Shown: one piece after another, positions 1-8,171 of the stretch
Position numbering within the stretch: the stretch's first letter is position 1
How the letters are laid out: each line of letters opens with the position of its first letter
Origin: Dongia mobilis
Lineage (GTDB): Bacteria; Pseudomonadota; Alphaproteobacteria; Dongiales; Dongiaceae
Length of the DNA: 38,614 bases
Reading direction: 5' to 3'
Assembly: GCF_945906275.1 (NCBI RefSeq)
Contig: NZ_CAMDRA010000014.1
Coordinates: 1 to 38,614 of the forward strand
Made by a program: the position numbers and the translations under genes
Notes under the pieces: generated by a model
Told to the model about the DNA's origin: nothing
Databases searched by the model: none
What the model saw: only the letters and a program-made list of their open reading frames with translations

Positions 1-900
1 GAACTCAACGCCGCCTTGCTGTCCCGGGCCCAGGTCTTCGTCCTCAACCGGCTTGACGTCGCTGCGGAGGAACTGCTGCTGACCAGGGCCGAGGATCTGA
101 TGGGCTACCGCCTGCCGCTTGACGATGCGGCGCGGGCTGTCCTGCTCGACATGGCTGATGGCGACGGCCGCTATCTGCTCAACCTCGCTGAAGAACTCTT
201 CCGCCTGCCACCTGACGTGCTGCTCGATCCGGCCGGCCTTGGCCAGGCGGTGCAGCGCCGGGCGCCGCTCTATGACAAGGCGCAGGAGGGCCATTACAAC
301 CTCATCTCCGCGCTTCACAAATCGCTGCGCGGTTCCGATACCGACGCCGCCCTCTATTGGTTTGCCCGCATGCTGGACGGCGGCGAGGACCCGCTCTACA
401 TCGCCCGCCGCCTTGTGCGTTTTGCGGCCGAAGATATCGGCCTCGCTGACCCCCAGGCTCTCACCCAGGCCCTGGCCGCCTGGGATACCTACAAGCGGCT
501 GGGCTCGCCAGAAGGCGAATTGGCGATCGCACAGGCGGTCATCTATCTGGGTACTGCGCCCAAATCGAATGCCGCCTACCGCGCCTATAATGCGGTGCGC
601 AAAGCGGCAAAACTGCATGGGTCATTGATGCCGCCCAAGCACATCCTCAATGCCCCCACCAAGCTGATGCAGCAGCTCGGCTATGCTGCCGGCTATGCTT
701 ATGACCACGATGCCGAGGACGGTTTTTCAGGTCAGAACTACTTTCCCGATGGCATGCGGCGCGAGCGCTTCTACAAGCCGGTCGAACGTGGCTTCGAGCG
801 CGATTTGATCAAGCGCCAGGAATATTGGGACAAGCTGCGTGCCAAGCGTCAGCAGCCGAAGACGCTGGCCAGCAAGCCTGATGATGAGAACGATGTTTGA
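1..900 (+). CDS. rarA: Replication-associated recombination protein A (RarA/MgsA), C-terminal part
   Basis: The reading frame is open to the first base, so the start and the N-terminal AAA+ ATPase core lie outside the window. The visible part begins in the sensor region: E-L-N-A-A, then L-L-S-R-A-Q-V-F-V-L, a sequence typical of RarA. It continues into the MgsA C-terminal tetramerisation region, including Y-D-K-A-Q-E-G-H-Y-N-L-I-S-A-L-H-K-S-L-R-G-S-D, the A-E-D-I-G-L-A-D stretch and P-K-S-N-A-A-Y. From family knowledge, RarA is a clamp-loader-like ATPase that acts at stalled replication forks and single-strand/double-strand DNA junctions. The C-terminus ends in a charged, disordered-looking tail. 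The next gene is about 320 bp away, so rarA probably ends its transcript here. Identification is secure; only the missing N-terminus limits it. Confidence 0.95.
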   Translation, partial: ELNAALLSRAQVFVLNRLDVAAEELLLTRAEDLMGYRLPLDDAARAVLLDMADGDGRYLLNLAEELFRLPPDVLLDPAGLGQAVQRRAPLYDKAQEGHYNLISALHKSLRGSDTDAALYWFARMLDGGEDPLYIARRLVRFAAEDIGLADPQALTQALAAWDTYKRLGSPEGELAIAQAVIYLGTAPKSNAAYRAYNAVRKAAKLHGSLMPPKHILNAPTKLMQQLGYAAGYAYDHDAEDGFSGQNYFPDGMRRERFYKPVERGFERDLIKRQEYWDKLRAKRQQPKTLASKPDDENDV

Positions 901-908
901 ACATTCGT

Positions 909-944
909 GTGCGACTGAACTGCCCGGTGCAGTTGATGGCGCAC
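909..944 (+). terminator. Imperfect stem-loop just after rarA; only structure seen in the 901-1220 gap
   Basis: Nine bases after the rarA stop, GTGCG (909-913) pairs with CGCAC (940-944). After a small internal loop, AACTGC (918-923) pairs with GCAGTT (929-934) around a 5-nt loop. There is no T-run after it, so it is at best a weak or Rho-assisted terminator or an mRNA 3'-end stabiliser. In the rest of the 320-bp gap (to 1220) I see no gene and no convincing promoter. Confidence 0.35.
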
Positions 945-1220
945 GTGATCGACGGGCTGGCTGCAAGGGTTAACGCCCCGTCGGCTCGGAGCAACTCGGG
1001 CGAAAAAGGCAAGGGGCAAGGTCTGCAATGAGGGCGGCTTCGCCATGCAAGATGAAGGGCTTGTCGCTGGAAACAGGCTTGGTTAGGGTCCCCGAAGAAA
1101 GCTTGGCATCAAGGCAATTGACCACCGAGCGATCCAACAGAGGTGACCGGCCGGCCTCGCGGGCCCGGGTTATCTAAACTGGGTGGCGGCCAAACCGCCG
1201 AATAGAGGCGAGCTCTTAGA

Positions 1221-1877
1221 ATGCAAGATTATCTTTCGCCTGAACGTGATCGTGTAGCCCTCATCACCATCGACGCGCAACGCGACTTCGTCCTGCCCAA
1301 TGGACCTGCGGCCGTCAGCGGTTCGATGTGCGCCGTTCCCCAGATGCAGAGGCTGACCGAGGCCTTCCGTCAATTGGGCGCGCCGATTGTCCATATGGTG
1401 CGGCTCTACCGCTGCAACGGCTCCAATGTCGACCTCTGTCATCGCGCCCAGATCGAATCCGGCCAGCGTATCGTCATGCCGGGTACCCTGGGGTGCGAGC
1501 TCATTGACGAGTTGAAGCCCGATGCGGCGCAGCGGATCGAGCCGGAATTGCTGCTCGACGGCAAGCTGCAGGAGATCGGCCCCCGGGAGTGGATCGGCTA
1601 CAAGCCGCGTCTCTCCGCCTTCTTCCAGACCCCGGTCGAGGAACATCTGAAAGCGCTCGGCATCAGCACCATTGTCATCTGCGGAACGGATTTCTCCACT
1701 TCACCGCGCTCCAGCGTGTATGCTGCGGCCAACCGCGACTTCCGCATGGTGCTGGCGACCGACGCGATTTCGGGCGCCACCGATGTCGGTCTCAATGAAT
1801 TGGCGCAGATTGGTGTTTACCTGATGGCGACGGAACAATTGCTCGATTGGTTGTCACGCAGCCGGCAAGCTGCCTGA
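1221..1877 (+). CDS. Cysteine-hydrolase (isochorismatase-like) family protein with Ser in place of the catalytic Cys
   Basis: The 218-residue product has the isochorismatase-like alpha/beta fold. A hydrophobic strand leads into I-D-A-Q-R-D-F (Asp18 is the expected catalytic acid), and Lys128 in G-Y-K-P-R is the expected catalytic Lys. The nucleophile segment reads C-G-T-D-F-S-T-S-P-R. In relatives I recall with F-P-N-C-P-R at this point, the nucleophilic Cys aligns with Ser161 here. Cys154 lies seven residues upstream and does not align with it. Members usually hydrolyse amides, ureas, N-carbamoyl groups or the isochorismate vinyl ether; the substrate here is unknown. Residues 28-45 and 60-90 are rich in Cys and polar residues. 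GAGGCG lies about 9 nt before the ATG. The gene sits between rarA and rluC, 25 bp before the latter. The family call is solid, the activity is not. Confidence 0.8.
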   Translation: MQDYLSPERDRVALITIDAQRDFVLPNGPAAVSGSMCAVPQMQRLTEAFRQLGAPIVHMVRLYRCNGSNVDLCHRAQIESGQRIVMPGTLGCELIDELKPDAAQRIEPELLLDGKLQEIGPREWIGYKPRLSAFFQTPVEEHLKALGISTIVICGTDFSTSPRSSVYAAANRDFRMVLATDAISGATDVGLNELAQIGVYLMATEQLLDWLSRSRQAA

Positions 1878-1902
1878 TGAAATTCTTGTCCGCCGACGCA
1901 CG

Positions 1903-2913
1903 ATGAGTGGCGTCCAGCAATTCACCATCACCGCAGCCGATGGCGACCAACGCCTCGATCGGTGGTTCAAGCGCAAGTTCCCGCATCTCACCCATGGTCG
2001 CCTGGAAAAGCTGCTGCGCACCGGCCAGGTGCGCATCGACGGCAAGCGCGCGAAAGCCGCGGATCGCCTGACCGCCGGGATGATCGTCCGCGTACCGCCT
2101 TTGGGTGATGCCGCGGAGCCGCGTCCCGACGATCTGCCCGGCGGCCCCAAGCCGGTCACCGCCAAGGATGCCGAGGCTCTCCGCAAGGCAGTCCTGTTCA
2201 AGGACGCCGACGTCATCGTGATCAACAAGCCGGCTGGCCTCGCCGTCCAGGGTGGCACCGGTCTCGACAAGAATATCGATGCGATGCTGGAAGCGCTGCA
2301 ATTTGACGCGCCCGAGCGGCCTCGATTGGTGCACCGGCTTGACCGTGACACCTCCGGCTGCCTCGTGCTGGCGCGCAGCCAGGCTGCGGCCAGGAAGCTC
2401 GCCGAGGCCTTCCGCCACAAGACCGCCCGCAAGATCTATTGGGCCGTCACGGTGGGTGCGCCGAAGATGAACGAGGGCAAGATCGACGCCCCGTTGGTGA
2501 AGCAAAGTGTTGCCGCCGTCGGCCGTCGCTCTGCCGAGCGCGTGCAGATCGACGAAGACGAAGGCAAGAAGGCGATCACCTATTATGCCGTGGTCGAGCG
2601 CGCCCATGACAAGGCGGCCTGGCTTGCCCTGATGCCGGTGACCGGGCGCACCCATCAGCTGCGCGCCCACTGCGTGGCCTTGGGCACGCCGATTCTGGGC
2701 GATGGCAAATATGCCGGCGCCAAGGCCTATTTCGCGCGCGAGGCGCTCGACAATCAGCTTCATCTCCATGCGCGCTCGATCCGCATGCCGCATCCGACCC
2801 GTGGCATCATCAATGTGACGGCGCCGCTGCCGCCGCACATGCAGAAGACTTGGAAGTTCTTCGAGTTCGCCGACGAGCCGGATGAGGATCCCTTTGCCGG
2901 CCTCGAGCTCTGA
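1903..2913 (+). CDS. rluC: RluA-family 23S rRNA pseudouridine synthase (RluC-like)
   Basis: The 336-residue protein has an N-terminal S4 RNA-binding domain (about residues 17-65, with R-L-E-K-L-L-R-T-G-Q-V-R-I-D-G). The RluA-type catalytic domain follows. The signature H-R-L-D-R-D-T-S-G gives Asp147 as the catalytic nucleophile, and the later G-R-T-H-Q-L-R-A-H and I-L-G-D-G-K-Y-A-G motifs are intact. Family members isomerise uridines in 23S rRNA (RluC: positions 955, 2504 and 2580 in E. coli), acting in the cytoplasm on ribosome precursors. Distinguishing RluC from RluD by eye is not certain, but the N-K-P-A-G-L-A-V-Q-G-G-T-G stretch and the alphaproteobacterial neighbourhood (rarA before, HAD phosphatase and ATP12 after) favour RluC. 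The gene is followed after 10 bp by the HAD gene, suggesting co-transcription. Confidence 0.9.
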   Translation: MSGVQQFTITAADGDQRLDRWFKRKFPHLTHGRLEKLLRTGQVRIDGKRAKAADRLTAGMIVRVPPLGDAAEPRPDDLPGGPKPVTAKDAEALRKAVLFKDADVIVINKPAGLAVQGGTGLDKNIDAMLEALQFDAPERPRLVHRLDRDTSGCLVLARSQAAARKLAEAFRHKTARKIYWAVTVGAPKMNEGKIDAPLVKQSVAAVGRRSAERVQIDEDEGKKAITYYAVVERAHDKAAWLALMPVTGRTHQLRAHCVALGTPILGDGKYAGAKAYFAREALDNQLHLHARSIRMPHPTRGIINVTAPLPPHMQKTWKFFEFADEPDEDPFAGLEL

Positions 2914-2923
2914 CCGCACCGTG

Positions 2924-3604
2924 ATGCCAGCCGGGCATTACCGCCTCGTCATCTTCGATTGCGACGGTACGCTGGTCGACAGCCAGCACAACATCATTGC
3001 CGCCATGCAGAGTGCCTTCGATCAGTTCGGCAGGCCGCTGCCGACGCCTGAAGCAGTGCGCAGGCAGGTCGGCCTCAGCCTGGAGATCGCCATCACGCGT
3101 TTGCTCCCGGCAGAAGAGCAAAGTGCTGCCGACGAGATCGTCGAGGCGTACCGGGTGATCGTGCGGGCCTTGCGCAGCGGGGGTGGCATAGCCGAGCCGC
3201 TCTATGATGGTATCCGCGATCTGATCCTGTCCCTTGACCATCCGGAAATGTTCCTGGGTGTGGCGACGGGCAAGAATCTGGTCGGTCTTGAGCATACCCT
3301 TGCCCTGCACGGCCTCCGGGAGCGCTTCCATACCCTCCAGACCGCCGATCGGGCCTTGAGCAAGCCACATCCCGACATGGTGCTTCGCGCCATGGCGGAG
3401 ACCGCCTGCGAACCGCAGGAAACGGTCATGATTGGCGATACCAGCTTCGATATCGAGATGGCCCGCGCCGCTGGGGTGACCGCCATCGGGGTCGCCTGGG
3501 GCTATCATCCGGCGGAGGAATTGACCGCTGCCGGCGCACATCATGTGCTTAAATCGCCCGCCGAGCTCATCGGCTGTTTGCAAAGCCTTTCCGCCAACCG
3601 CTAA
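2924..3604 (+). CDS. HAD-superfamily hydrolase, phosphoglycolate-phosphatase-like
   Basis: This 226-residue HAD phosphatase begins almost directly with motif I, F-D-C-D-G-T-L-V-D (nucleophile Asp12, acid/base Asp14). A helical cap (about 25-90), motif II T-G in V-A-T-G-K-N, motif III in S-K-P-H-P-D and motif IV M-I-G-D-T-S-F-D follow. Such proteins dephosphorylate small phosphoesters, including 2-phosphoglycolate, but substrate cannot be read from sequence. I chose ATG 2924 because the preceding gene stops at 2913 and family members start just before motif I. An in-frame ATG at 2882 would add 14 residues and overlap rluC. In several alphaproteobacteria this gene sits between rluC and the ATP12 chaperone gene, as it nearly does here. 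Confidence 0.85.
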   Translation: MPAGHYRLVIFDCDGTLVDSQHNIIAAMQSAFDQFGRPLPTPEAVRRQVGLSLEIAITRLLPAEEQSAADEIVEAYRVIVRALRSGGGIAEPLYDGIRDLILSLDHPEMFLGVATGKNLVGLEHTLALHGLRERFHTLQTADRALSKPHPDMVLRAMAETACEPQETVMIGDTSFDIEMARAAGVTAIGVAWGYHPAEELTAAGAHHVLKSPAELIGCLQSLSANR

Positions 3605-3636
3605 AATCCCCACCGGATAATGGGAGGAAGCACCCG

Positions 3637-5703
3637 ATGCGGCTGAAAACGATTCTGGCCGGCTTGGTGATGCTGGCGGTAGGCCTGGCCGTGACGCTGG
3701 TCGCCATCGTCAAATCGACCGATTTCAATGCCTACAAGGACGTCATCGCGGGCCAGGTGAAGGCGGCGACCGGGCGTGACCTGGTGCTGGCCGGCAATGT
3801 CGAACTCGGCATTTCCCTCACCCCGACATTGACCGTGAGCCAGGTGACCTTCCGCAATGCCGATTGGGGCTCGGAGCCAGCCATGTTCAAGTTCGGCCGG
3901 CTGGCGGCCGAGATTGAATTGCTGCCGCTTTTCTCCAGCGAGATCGTGATCAAGCGGCTGATCCTGTCGGATGCCGATGTGCTGTTGGAAACGAGCGCCG
4001 ATGGTACCGGCAATTGGGTCATGGGCAGCGGCGGCAGTGGTTCGGCGCCGTTGCCCCATGTCGCCGACGTACTGGTCGAGCGGCTGAGCATTCGCTACCG
4101 AGATGGCGAGACCGGCGTCACGCGCCGGGTCGACATCGACAATCTCGTTGCCCAGACCACGGCCCCAGGCGCGCCGATCACGCTGGCCCTGCGTGCCGCC
4201 ATGGCGGGCGAACAATTGACGGCGGAGGGCCAGATCGGCGCTTTGCGCCAGTTCACGCAGGGGCCGTTCCCAATCGACCTCAAGGGCAATGTCGGCACGG
4301 TGGCATTTACAGTGGCCGGCCTGGTAGCCGATCCCGCGCACTTCGAAGGTATCGATGTCGACCTCTCGCTGATTTCGCCCGGTGCCGTTTCCTTCGGCGA
4401 ATTCAAGCTGCCGGGTTCCGGACCCTATCGCCTGGCCGGCCATCTCAGCGGTGCCAAGGGCAGTTACAAGCTCACCGCGGCCAGTGGCCGCGTCGGGGGC
4501 AGTGATTTCACCGGCGATCTTGAATATGCACTTGGCGAGAAGCGGCCATTCATCGGCCTGCGCCTCGCATCCACCAAACTCGACAGCAAGGATTTCGGCC
4601 TCGAACCGGTGCTTTCCGGCCCCGATAAAGGCCCCCAGGACGGCCGCGCTTTCTCCGGCGAAGCCTGGATCATCCCGCAACTCGACATGCTCGATGCCGA
4701 CGTCCTGTGGACGGCGCAGGAATTTGCGCATGGTCCCTATCCATTGAAGAATGCCAGCATCGAATTGCACCTGCGTGATGGCAAACTCAACCTCACCAAC
4801 GTGACCGGCAATCTGGTCGATGGACGTTTCTCCGCGGCGGGCTCGCTCGACACGATGCAGTCGCCAGCGCCCTTGGTGGCGCGGGTGCGGGCGGACGAGG
4901 TGGCGGCGGTGCCATTGCTGGAAACCATGGGCCTTGCCGGTGTCCTCCAGAGCAAGAATGCCAATCTCGAAGTTGAACTGGCAGGCCCGGCTCAATCCCT
5001 GCGTGCCCTGCTGGCCGGCGCAAACGGCACTGTCCTGTTTGAAACCGGCAGTGGGCGCTTGCAGAACGACTTTGTGCGCCTGCTGTTCGCCGACCTCTTC
5101 GGCATCATCTCGATCGGTGGCAACAATGATTCATCCCAGGTCAATTGCCTGGTGACGCGCTTTGCCATCGAGAACGGCATCGCCCAGTCGCGCGGCATCG
5201 TGCTCGACACGCCGGGCGCTACGATTCTGGGCTCGGGCAATATCGATCTTCGCAACGAGCGACTGAACCTGCATATCGATTCACAGTCGAAGCAGGTCAA
5301 TCTCGCCAATCTCGCCGTGCCGATGAATGTCGGCGGCACGCTGTCAAATCCGAGCGTCACGCCGGACGCCGTCGGCACGGTCGAAAACACGGCTGGCTTC
5401 GCAACACGAGCCGCGAATTTTGCTACCTTCGGCGCGCTTGAAGCCGTGACCGGTCTGGGACAATCCAACGATCTCGGCCCCAATCCCTGCCGTACGGCTC
5501 TCGATGCCGGCGTCAAGGCCGGGAAGTCGGCGACACCCGGCGAGAAGATCATCGAGGGCACGGGACAGATCATAGAAGGTGTCGGTGAAGGTGCCGGCCA
5601 GGTGATCGAGGGTGTGGGGGAGGGCGCCAAGGAGATTGGCAAGGAAACCGGCAAGGCTCTGGAATCGATCGGCGACGGACTCAACGACCTCTTCGGGAAC
5701 TGA
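3637..5703 (+). CDS. AsmA-family envelope protein with an 11-residue-repeat C-terminal tail
   Basis: The 688-residue protein starts with a single membrane anchor (about residues 5-27), then the AsmA N-terminal pattern K-S-T-D-F-N-A-Y-K-D-V-I-A and K-A-A-T-G-R-D-L. A long beta-rich periplasmic stretch follows. The AsmA C-terminal region lies around 440-600, with R-L-Q-N-D-F-V-R-L-L-F-A-D-L-F and the N-I-D-L-R-N-E-R-L-N-L strand. AsmA/YhdP-type proteins are bridge-like and implicated in lipid movement between inner and outer membranes and in outer-membrane homeostasis. The last 51 residues are unusual: successive 11-residue units rich in Gly, Glu, Ile and Val (see the repeat entry). GGGAGGA precedes the ATG at good spacing. 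The gene lies 5 bp before the ATP12 gene and 32 bp after the HAD gene, so it is probably in one transcript with them. Confidence 0.85.
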   Translation: MRLKTILAGLVMLAVGLAVTLVAIVKSTDFNAYKDVIAGQVKAATGRDLVLAGNVELGISLTPTLTVSQVTFRNADWGSEPAMFKFGRLAAEIELLPLFSSEIVIKRLILSDADVLLETSADGTGNWVMGSGGSGSAPLPHVADVLVERLSIRYRDGETGVTRRVDIDNLVAQTTAPGAPITLALRAAMAGEQLTAEGQIGALRQFTQGPFPIDLKGNVGTVAFTVAGLVADPAHFEGIDVDLSLISPGAVSFGEFKLPGSGPYRLAGHLSGAKGSYKLTAASGRVGGSDFTGDLEYALGEKRPFIGLRLASTKLDSKDFGLEPVLSGPDKGPQDGRAFSGEAWIIPQLDMLDADVLWTAQEFAHGPYPLKNASIELHLRDGKLNLTNVTGNLVDGRFSAAGSLDTMQSPAPLVARVRADEVAAVPLLETMGLAGVLQSKNANLEVELAGPAQSLRALLAGANGTVLFETGSGRLQNDFVRLLFADLFGIISIGGNNDSSQVNCLVTRFAIENGIAQSRGIVLDTPGATILGSGNIDLRNERLNLHIDSQSKQVNLANLAVPMNVGGTLSNPSVTPDAVGTVENTAGFATRAANFATFGALEAVTGLGQSNDLGPNPCRTALDAGVKAGKSATPGEKIIEGTGQIIEGVGEGAGQVIEGVGEGAKEIGKETGKALESIGDGLNDLFGN
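5569..5700 (+). repeat. Protein-level 11-residue repeat at the AsmA C-terminus
   Basis: Residues 645-688 read as four consecutive 11-residue units: IIEGVGEGAGQ, VIEGVGEGAKE, IGKETGKALES and IGDGLNDLFGN. A partial unit, IIEGTGQ, precedes them. Each unit starts with Ile or Val and carries regularly placed acidic and Gly residues, the spacing expected of an 11-mer amphipathic helix. The codons differ between units (for example ATA GAA GGT against ATC GAG GGT), so the repeat is kept at protein level and is not a recent DNA duplication. Confidence 0.8.
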
Positions 5704-5708
5704 TCATC

Positions 5709-6422
5709 ATGGTGGTTTCGGCGCCGCGCCGCTTCTACAAGAACGTCGCTGTCATTCAGACCGAACTGGGCTGGGGCGTCACGCTGGATGGCAAGGTCCT
5801 GCGCTCACCAGCGAAGAATGCTCTCGATCTGCCGAGCCGTGCCTTGGCACATGCCATCGCCGGTGAATGGGACGCGCAAACCGAAAAGATCCACCCACAC
5901 AGCATGCCCCTCATGCAGTTTGCCGCCACGGCGATCGATCGCATCGGGCCGGCGCGGGCAAGCATTGTGGTGGATTTGGCCGGCTATGCCGGCACCGATC
6001 TCATCTGCTACCGCGCAACTGAACCAGCCACCCTGGTGGAGCGGGAGAGCCAGACCTGGGACCCGCTGCTCGACTGGCTGCGCCGGCGCTACGATGTGTC
6101 GCTCGCCGTCACCAGCGGCATCGTTCCCATCCCGCAGCCTCAGGCAAGCCTGGAGGCCCTGACGCGTGCCGTCGACGGGTTTGGCGATTTCGCCCTCTCG
6201 GCGCTCGCGACCTTGGTCTATGCCGCGGGATCCCTGGTGATCGCGCTGGCCGTCGCGGAGGGCGAGCTCACGGCGGAGCAGGCTGCCCATGCCGCCCAGC
6301 TCGACGAGCTTTACCAAGCCGAACGCTGGGGCGAGGACAAGGACGCGCTCGAGCGCCGCGTCGGCCAGTTGGCAGAGTTGGTGGCGGCCCGTCGCTTCCT
6401 CGACTTGTTGAACCAGCCTTAA
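5709..6422 (+). CDS. ATP12-family F1-ATPase assembly chaperone
   Basis: The 237-residue protein matches the ATP12 family throughout. R-R-F-Y-K-N-V-A-V and W-G-V-T-L-D-G-K-V-L-R-S-P-A-K lie near the N-terminus, then W-D-A-Q, H-S-M-P-L-M-Q-F-A-A-T-A-I-D and the D-L-I-C-Y-R-A motif. A helical C-terminal half contains W-D-P-L-L-D-W and E-R-W-G-E-D. In mitochondria Atp12 binds the F1 alpha subunit during assembly. The bacterial relatives are almost confined to alphaproteobacteria, which is a useful taxonomic pointer here. The gene starts 5 bp after asmA. A small inverted repeat follows the stop at 6425-6443. The family is clear; a role in bacterial ATP synthase assembly is inferred. Confidence 0.9.
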   Translation: MVVSAPRRFYKNVAVIQTELGWGVTLDGKVLRSPAKNALDLPSRALAHAIAGEWDAQTEKIHPHSMPLMQFAATAIDRIGPARASIVVDLAGYAGTDLICYRATEPATLVERESQTWDPLLDWLRRRYDVSLAVTSGIVPIPQPQASLEALTRAVDGFGDFALSALATLVYAAGSLVIALAVAEGELTAEQAAHAAQLDELYQAERWGEDKDALERRVGQLAELVAARRFLDLLNQP

Positions 6423-6424
6423 GC

Positions 6425-6443
6425 CCATTCCTACGACGAATGG
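6425..6443 (+). terminator. Short stem-loop after the ATP12 gene
   Basis: CCATTC (6425-6430) and GAATGG (6438-6443) form a 6-bp stem with a 7-nt loop two bases after the stop codon. No T-run follows, so this is only a weak candidate for transcript end formation. Confidence 0.25.
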
Positions 6444-6501
6444 ACCGGTTGAAATCTCCCGGAAAGCGGCGTTTTTGACGGGGTGAGCCGACGCTTCGGT
6501 C

Positions 6502-6530
6502 TTGGGTTCGCCAATTCTTCGTGCTATCCA
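6502..6530 (+). promoter_or_regulatory. Candidate promoter for pccB
   Basis: TTGGGT (6502-6507) and TATCCA (6525-6530) are separated by 17 bp and lie about 87 bp before the pccB ATG, in the 194-bp gap after the ATP12 gene. The -35 is fair and the -10 is weak. It is offered because a new transcript probably begins in this gap. Confidence 0.28.
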
Positions 6531-6616
6531 GAACACGCTTTTCGCACCTGCGGAAAAAAGCGCGGGGCGAAACCTCCCGGTCCCTGGGGCCGGCATGTAA
6601 TCAGGGGGACGGGCCG

Positions 6617-8149
6617 ATGCAGGAAATCCTGAAACAGCTTGAAGACAAGCGCGAGGCGGCGCGCGCCGGCGGCGGCAAAAAGCGCGTCGAGGCGCAGCAT
6701 GCCAAGGGTAGGCTTACCGCCCGAGAGCGCATCGACCTGCTGCTCGATCCCGATTCGTTCGAAGAATGGGACATGTTTGTCGAACATCGCTGCCATGATT
6801 TCGGCATGGGGTCGCAGCGTGTCCCTGGCGACGGCGTGGTGACGGGCTATGGAACCGTCAATGGTCGCCTCGTGTTCGTGTTCAGCCAGGATTTCACGGT
6901 CTTCGGCGGTTCGCTCTCCGAGGCCCATGCCGAGAAGATCTGCAAGGTGATGGACCAGGCCCTGCGAGTCGGTGCGCCGGTCATCGGCATCAACGATTCC
7001 GGCGGCGCTCGAATCCAGGAAGGCGTTGCGTCCCTGGCCGGTTATGCCGAAGTGTTCCAACGCAATATCATGGCATCGGGTGTTGTGCCGCAGATCAGCG
7101 TCATCATGGGGCCATGCGCCGGTGGTGCTGTCTATTCCCCGGCCATGACCGACTTCATCTTCATGGTGAAGGACAGTTCCTACATGTTCGTCACCGGGCC
7201 CGAGGTGGTGAAGACGGTGACCCACGAAACCGTCACCTTCGAGCAACTCGGTGGCGCCGTCACCCACAGCCAGAAATCAGGCGTCGCCGATCTCGCTTTC
7301 GAGAACGATGTCGAAGCGCTCCTGGAAGTGCGCCGCTTCGTCGACATGCTGCCGGCCTCGAACCGTTCGAAGGCACCGGCGCGGCCATCGCCCGACCCGA
7401 TCGACCGCGACGAGATGTCGCTCGACACGCTGATTCCGTCTAATCCCAACAAGCCCTATGACATGAAGGAACTCATCCAGAAGGTGGTGGATGAAGGCGA
7501 CTTCTTCGAATTGCAGCCAAATTATGCGCGCAATATCCTCACCGGCTTTGCCCGGATGGGTGGCGAAACAGTCGGTATCGTCGCCAACCAGCCGATGGTT
7601 CTGGCTGGTTGTCTCGACATCGATTCATCACGCAAAGCCGCACGCTTCGTGCGTTTCTGCGATTGCTTCGAGATTCCCATCGTGACCTTTGTCGATGTTC
7701 CGGGCTTCCTGCCGGGCACCACGCAGGAACACGGCGCCATCATCAAGCACGGCGCCAAGCTGCTGTTTGCCTATGGCGAAGCGACCGTGCCCAAGGTCAC
7801 CGTCATCACGCGGAAGGCCTATGGCGGTGCCTACGACGTCATGAGTTCGAAGCACCTGCGCGGTGATGTGAACTTCGCCTGGCCCACGGCCGAGATTGCG
7901 GTGATGGGCCCCAAGGGTGCCGTCGAGATCATCTTCCGCGCCGATGCGGGCGACGCCGACAAGATCGCCGAGCGCACCGAGGAGTACCGACAGAAATTCG
8001 CCACGCCCTTCGTGGCGGGGGCGCGCGGTTTCATCGACGATGTCATCATGCCCCACTCGACCCGCAAGCGCATCTGCCGGTCCTTGGCCATGCTCAGGGA
8101 CAAGAAGGTCGAGAATCCCTGGAAGAAGCACGACAACATCCCGCTTTGA
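6617..8149 (+). CDS. pccB: Acyl-CoA carboxylase carboxyltransferase (beta) subunit, propionyl-CoA carboxylase type
   Basis: The 510-residue protein is a two-crotonase-domain carboxyltransferase. The N-terminal region has the [16 protein letters not shown] motif. The acyl-CoA and biotin oxyanion-hole segments are present: [12 protein letters not shown] in the first domain and A-Y-G-G-A-Y-D-V-M in the second. It moves the carboxyl group from carboxybiotin to an acyl-CoA, with propionyl-CoA to methylmalonyl-CoA most likely. ATG 6617 is preceded by a GGGGGAC-type ribosome site. An upstream in-frame ATG at 6521 would add 32 residues that do not look like this family and would run through the likely leader. 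The gene is 22 bp before pccA, and the two subunits form one holoenzyme. Substrate choice between propionyl-CoA and related acyl-CoAs is inferred. Confidence 0.93.
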   Translation: MQEILKQLEDKREAARAGGGKKRVEAQHAKGRLTARERIDLLLDPDSFEEWDMFVEHRCHDFGMGSQRVPGDGVVTGYGTVNGRLVFVFSQDFTVFGGSLSEAHAEKICKVMDQALRVGAPVIGINDSGGARIQEGVASLAGYAEVFQRNIMASGVVPQISVIMGPCAGGAVYSPAMTDFIFMVKDSSYMFVTGPEVVKTVTHETVTFEQLGGAVTHSQKSGVADLAFENDVEALLEVRRFVDMLPASNRSKAPARPSPDPIDRDEMSLDTLIPSNPNKPYDMKELIQKVVDEGDFFELQPNYARNILTGFARMGGETVGIVANQPMVLAGCLDIDSSRKAARFVRFCDCFEIPIVTFVDVPGFLPGTTQEHGAIIKHGAKLLFAYGEATVPKVTVITRKAYGGAYDVMSSKHLRGDVNFAWPTAEIAVMGPKGAVEIIFRADAGDADKIAERTEEYRQKFATPFVAGARGFIDDVIMPHSTRKRICRSLAMLRDKKVENPWKKHDNIPL

Positions 8150-8171
8150 GCCGGGGCGGGAGAAGCAGATC

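Noticed and set aside
7917-8171. 85-codon N-terminal extension of pccA
   Set aside because: It lies inside pccB in another frame, is rich in Arg/Ser/Pro, and the family start [12 protein letters not shown] with its own ribosome site is at 8172.
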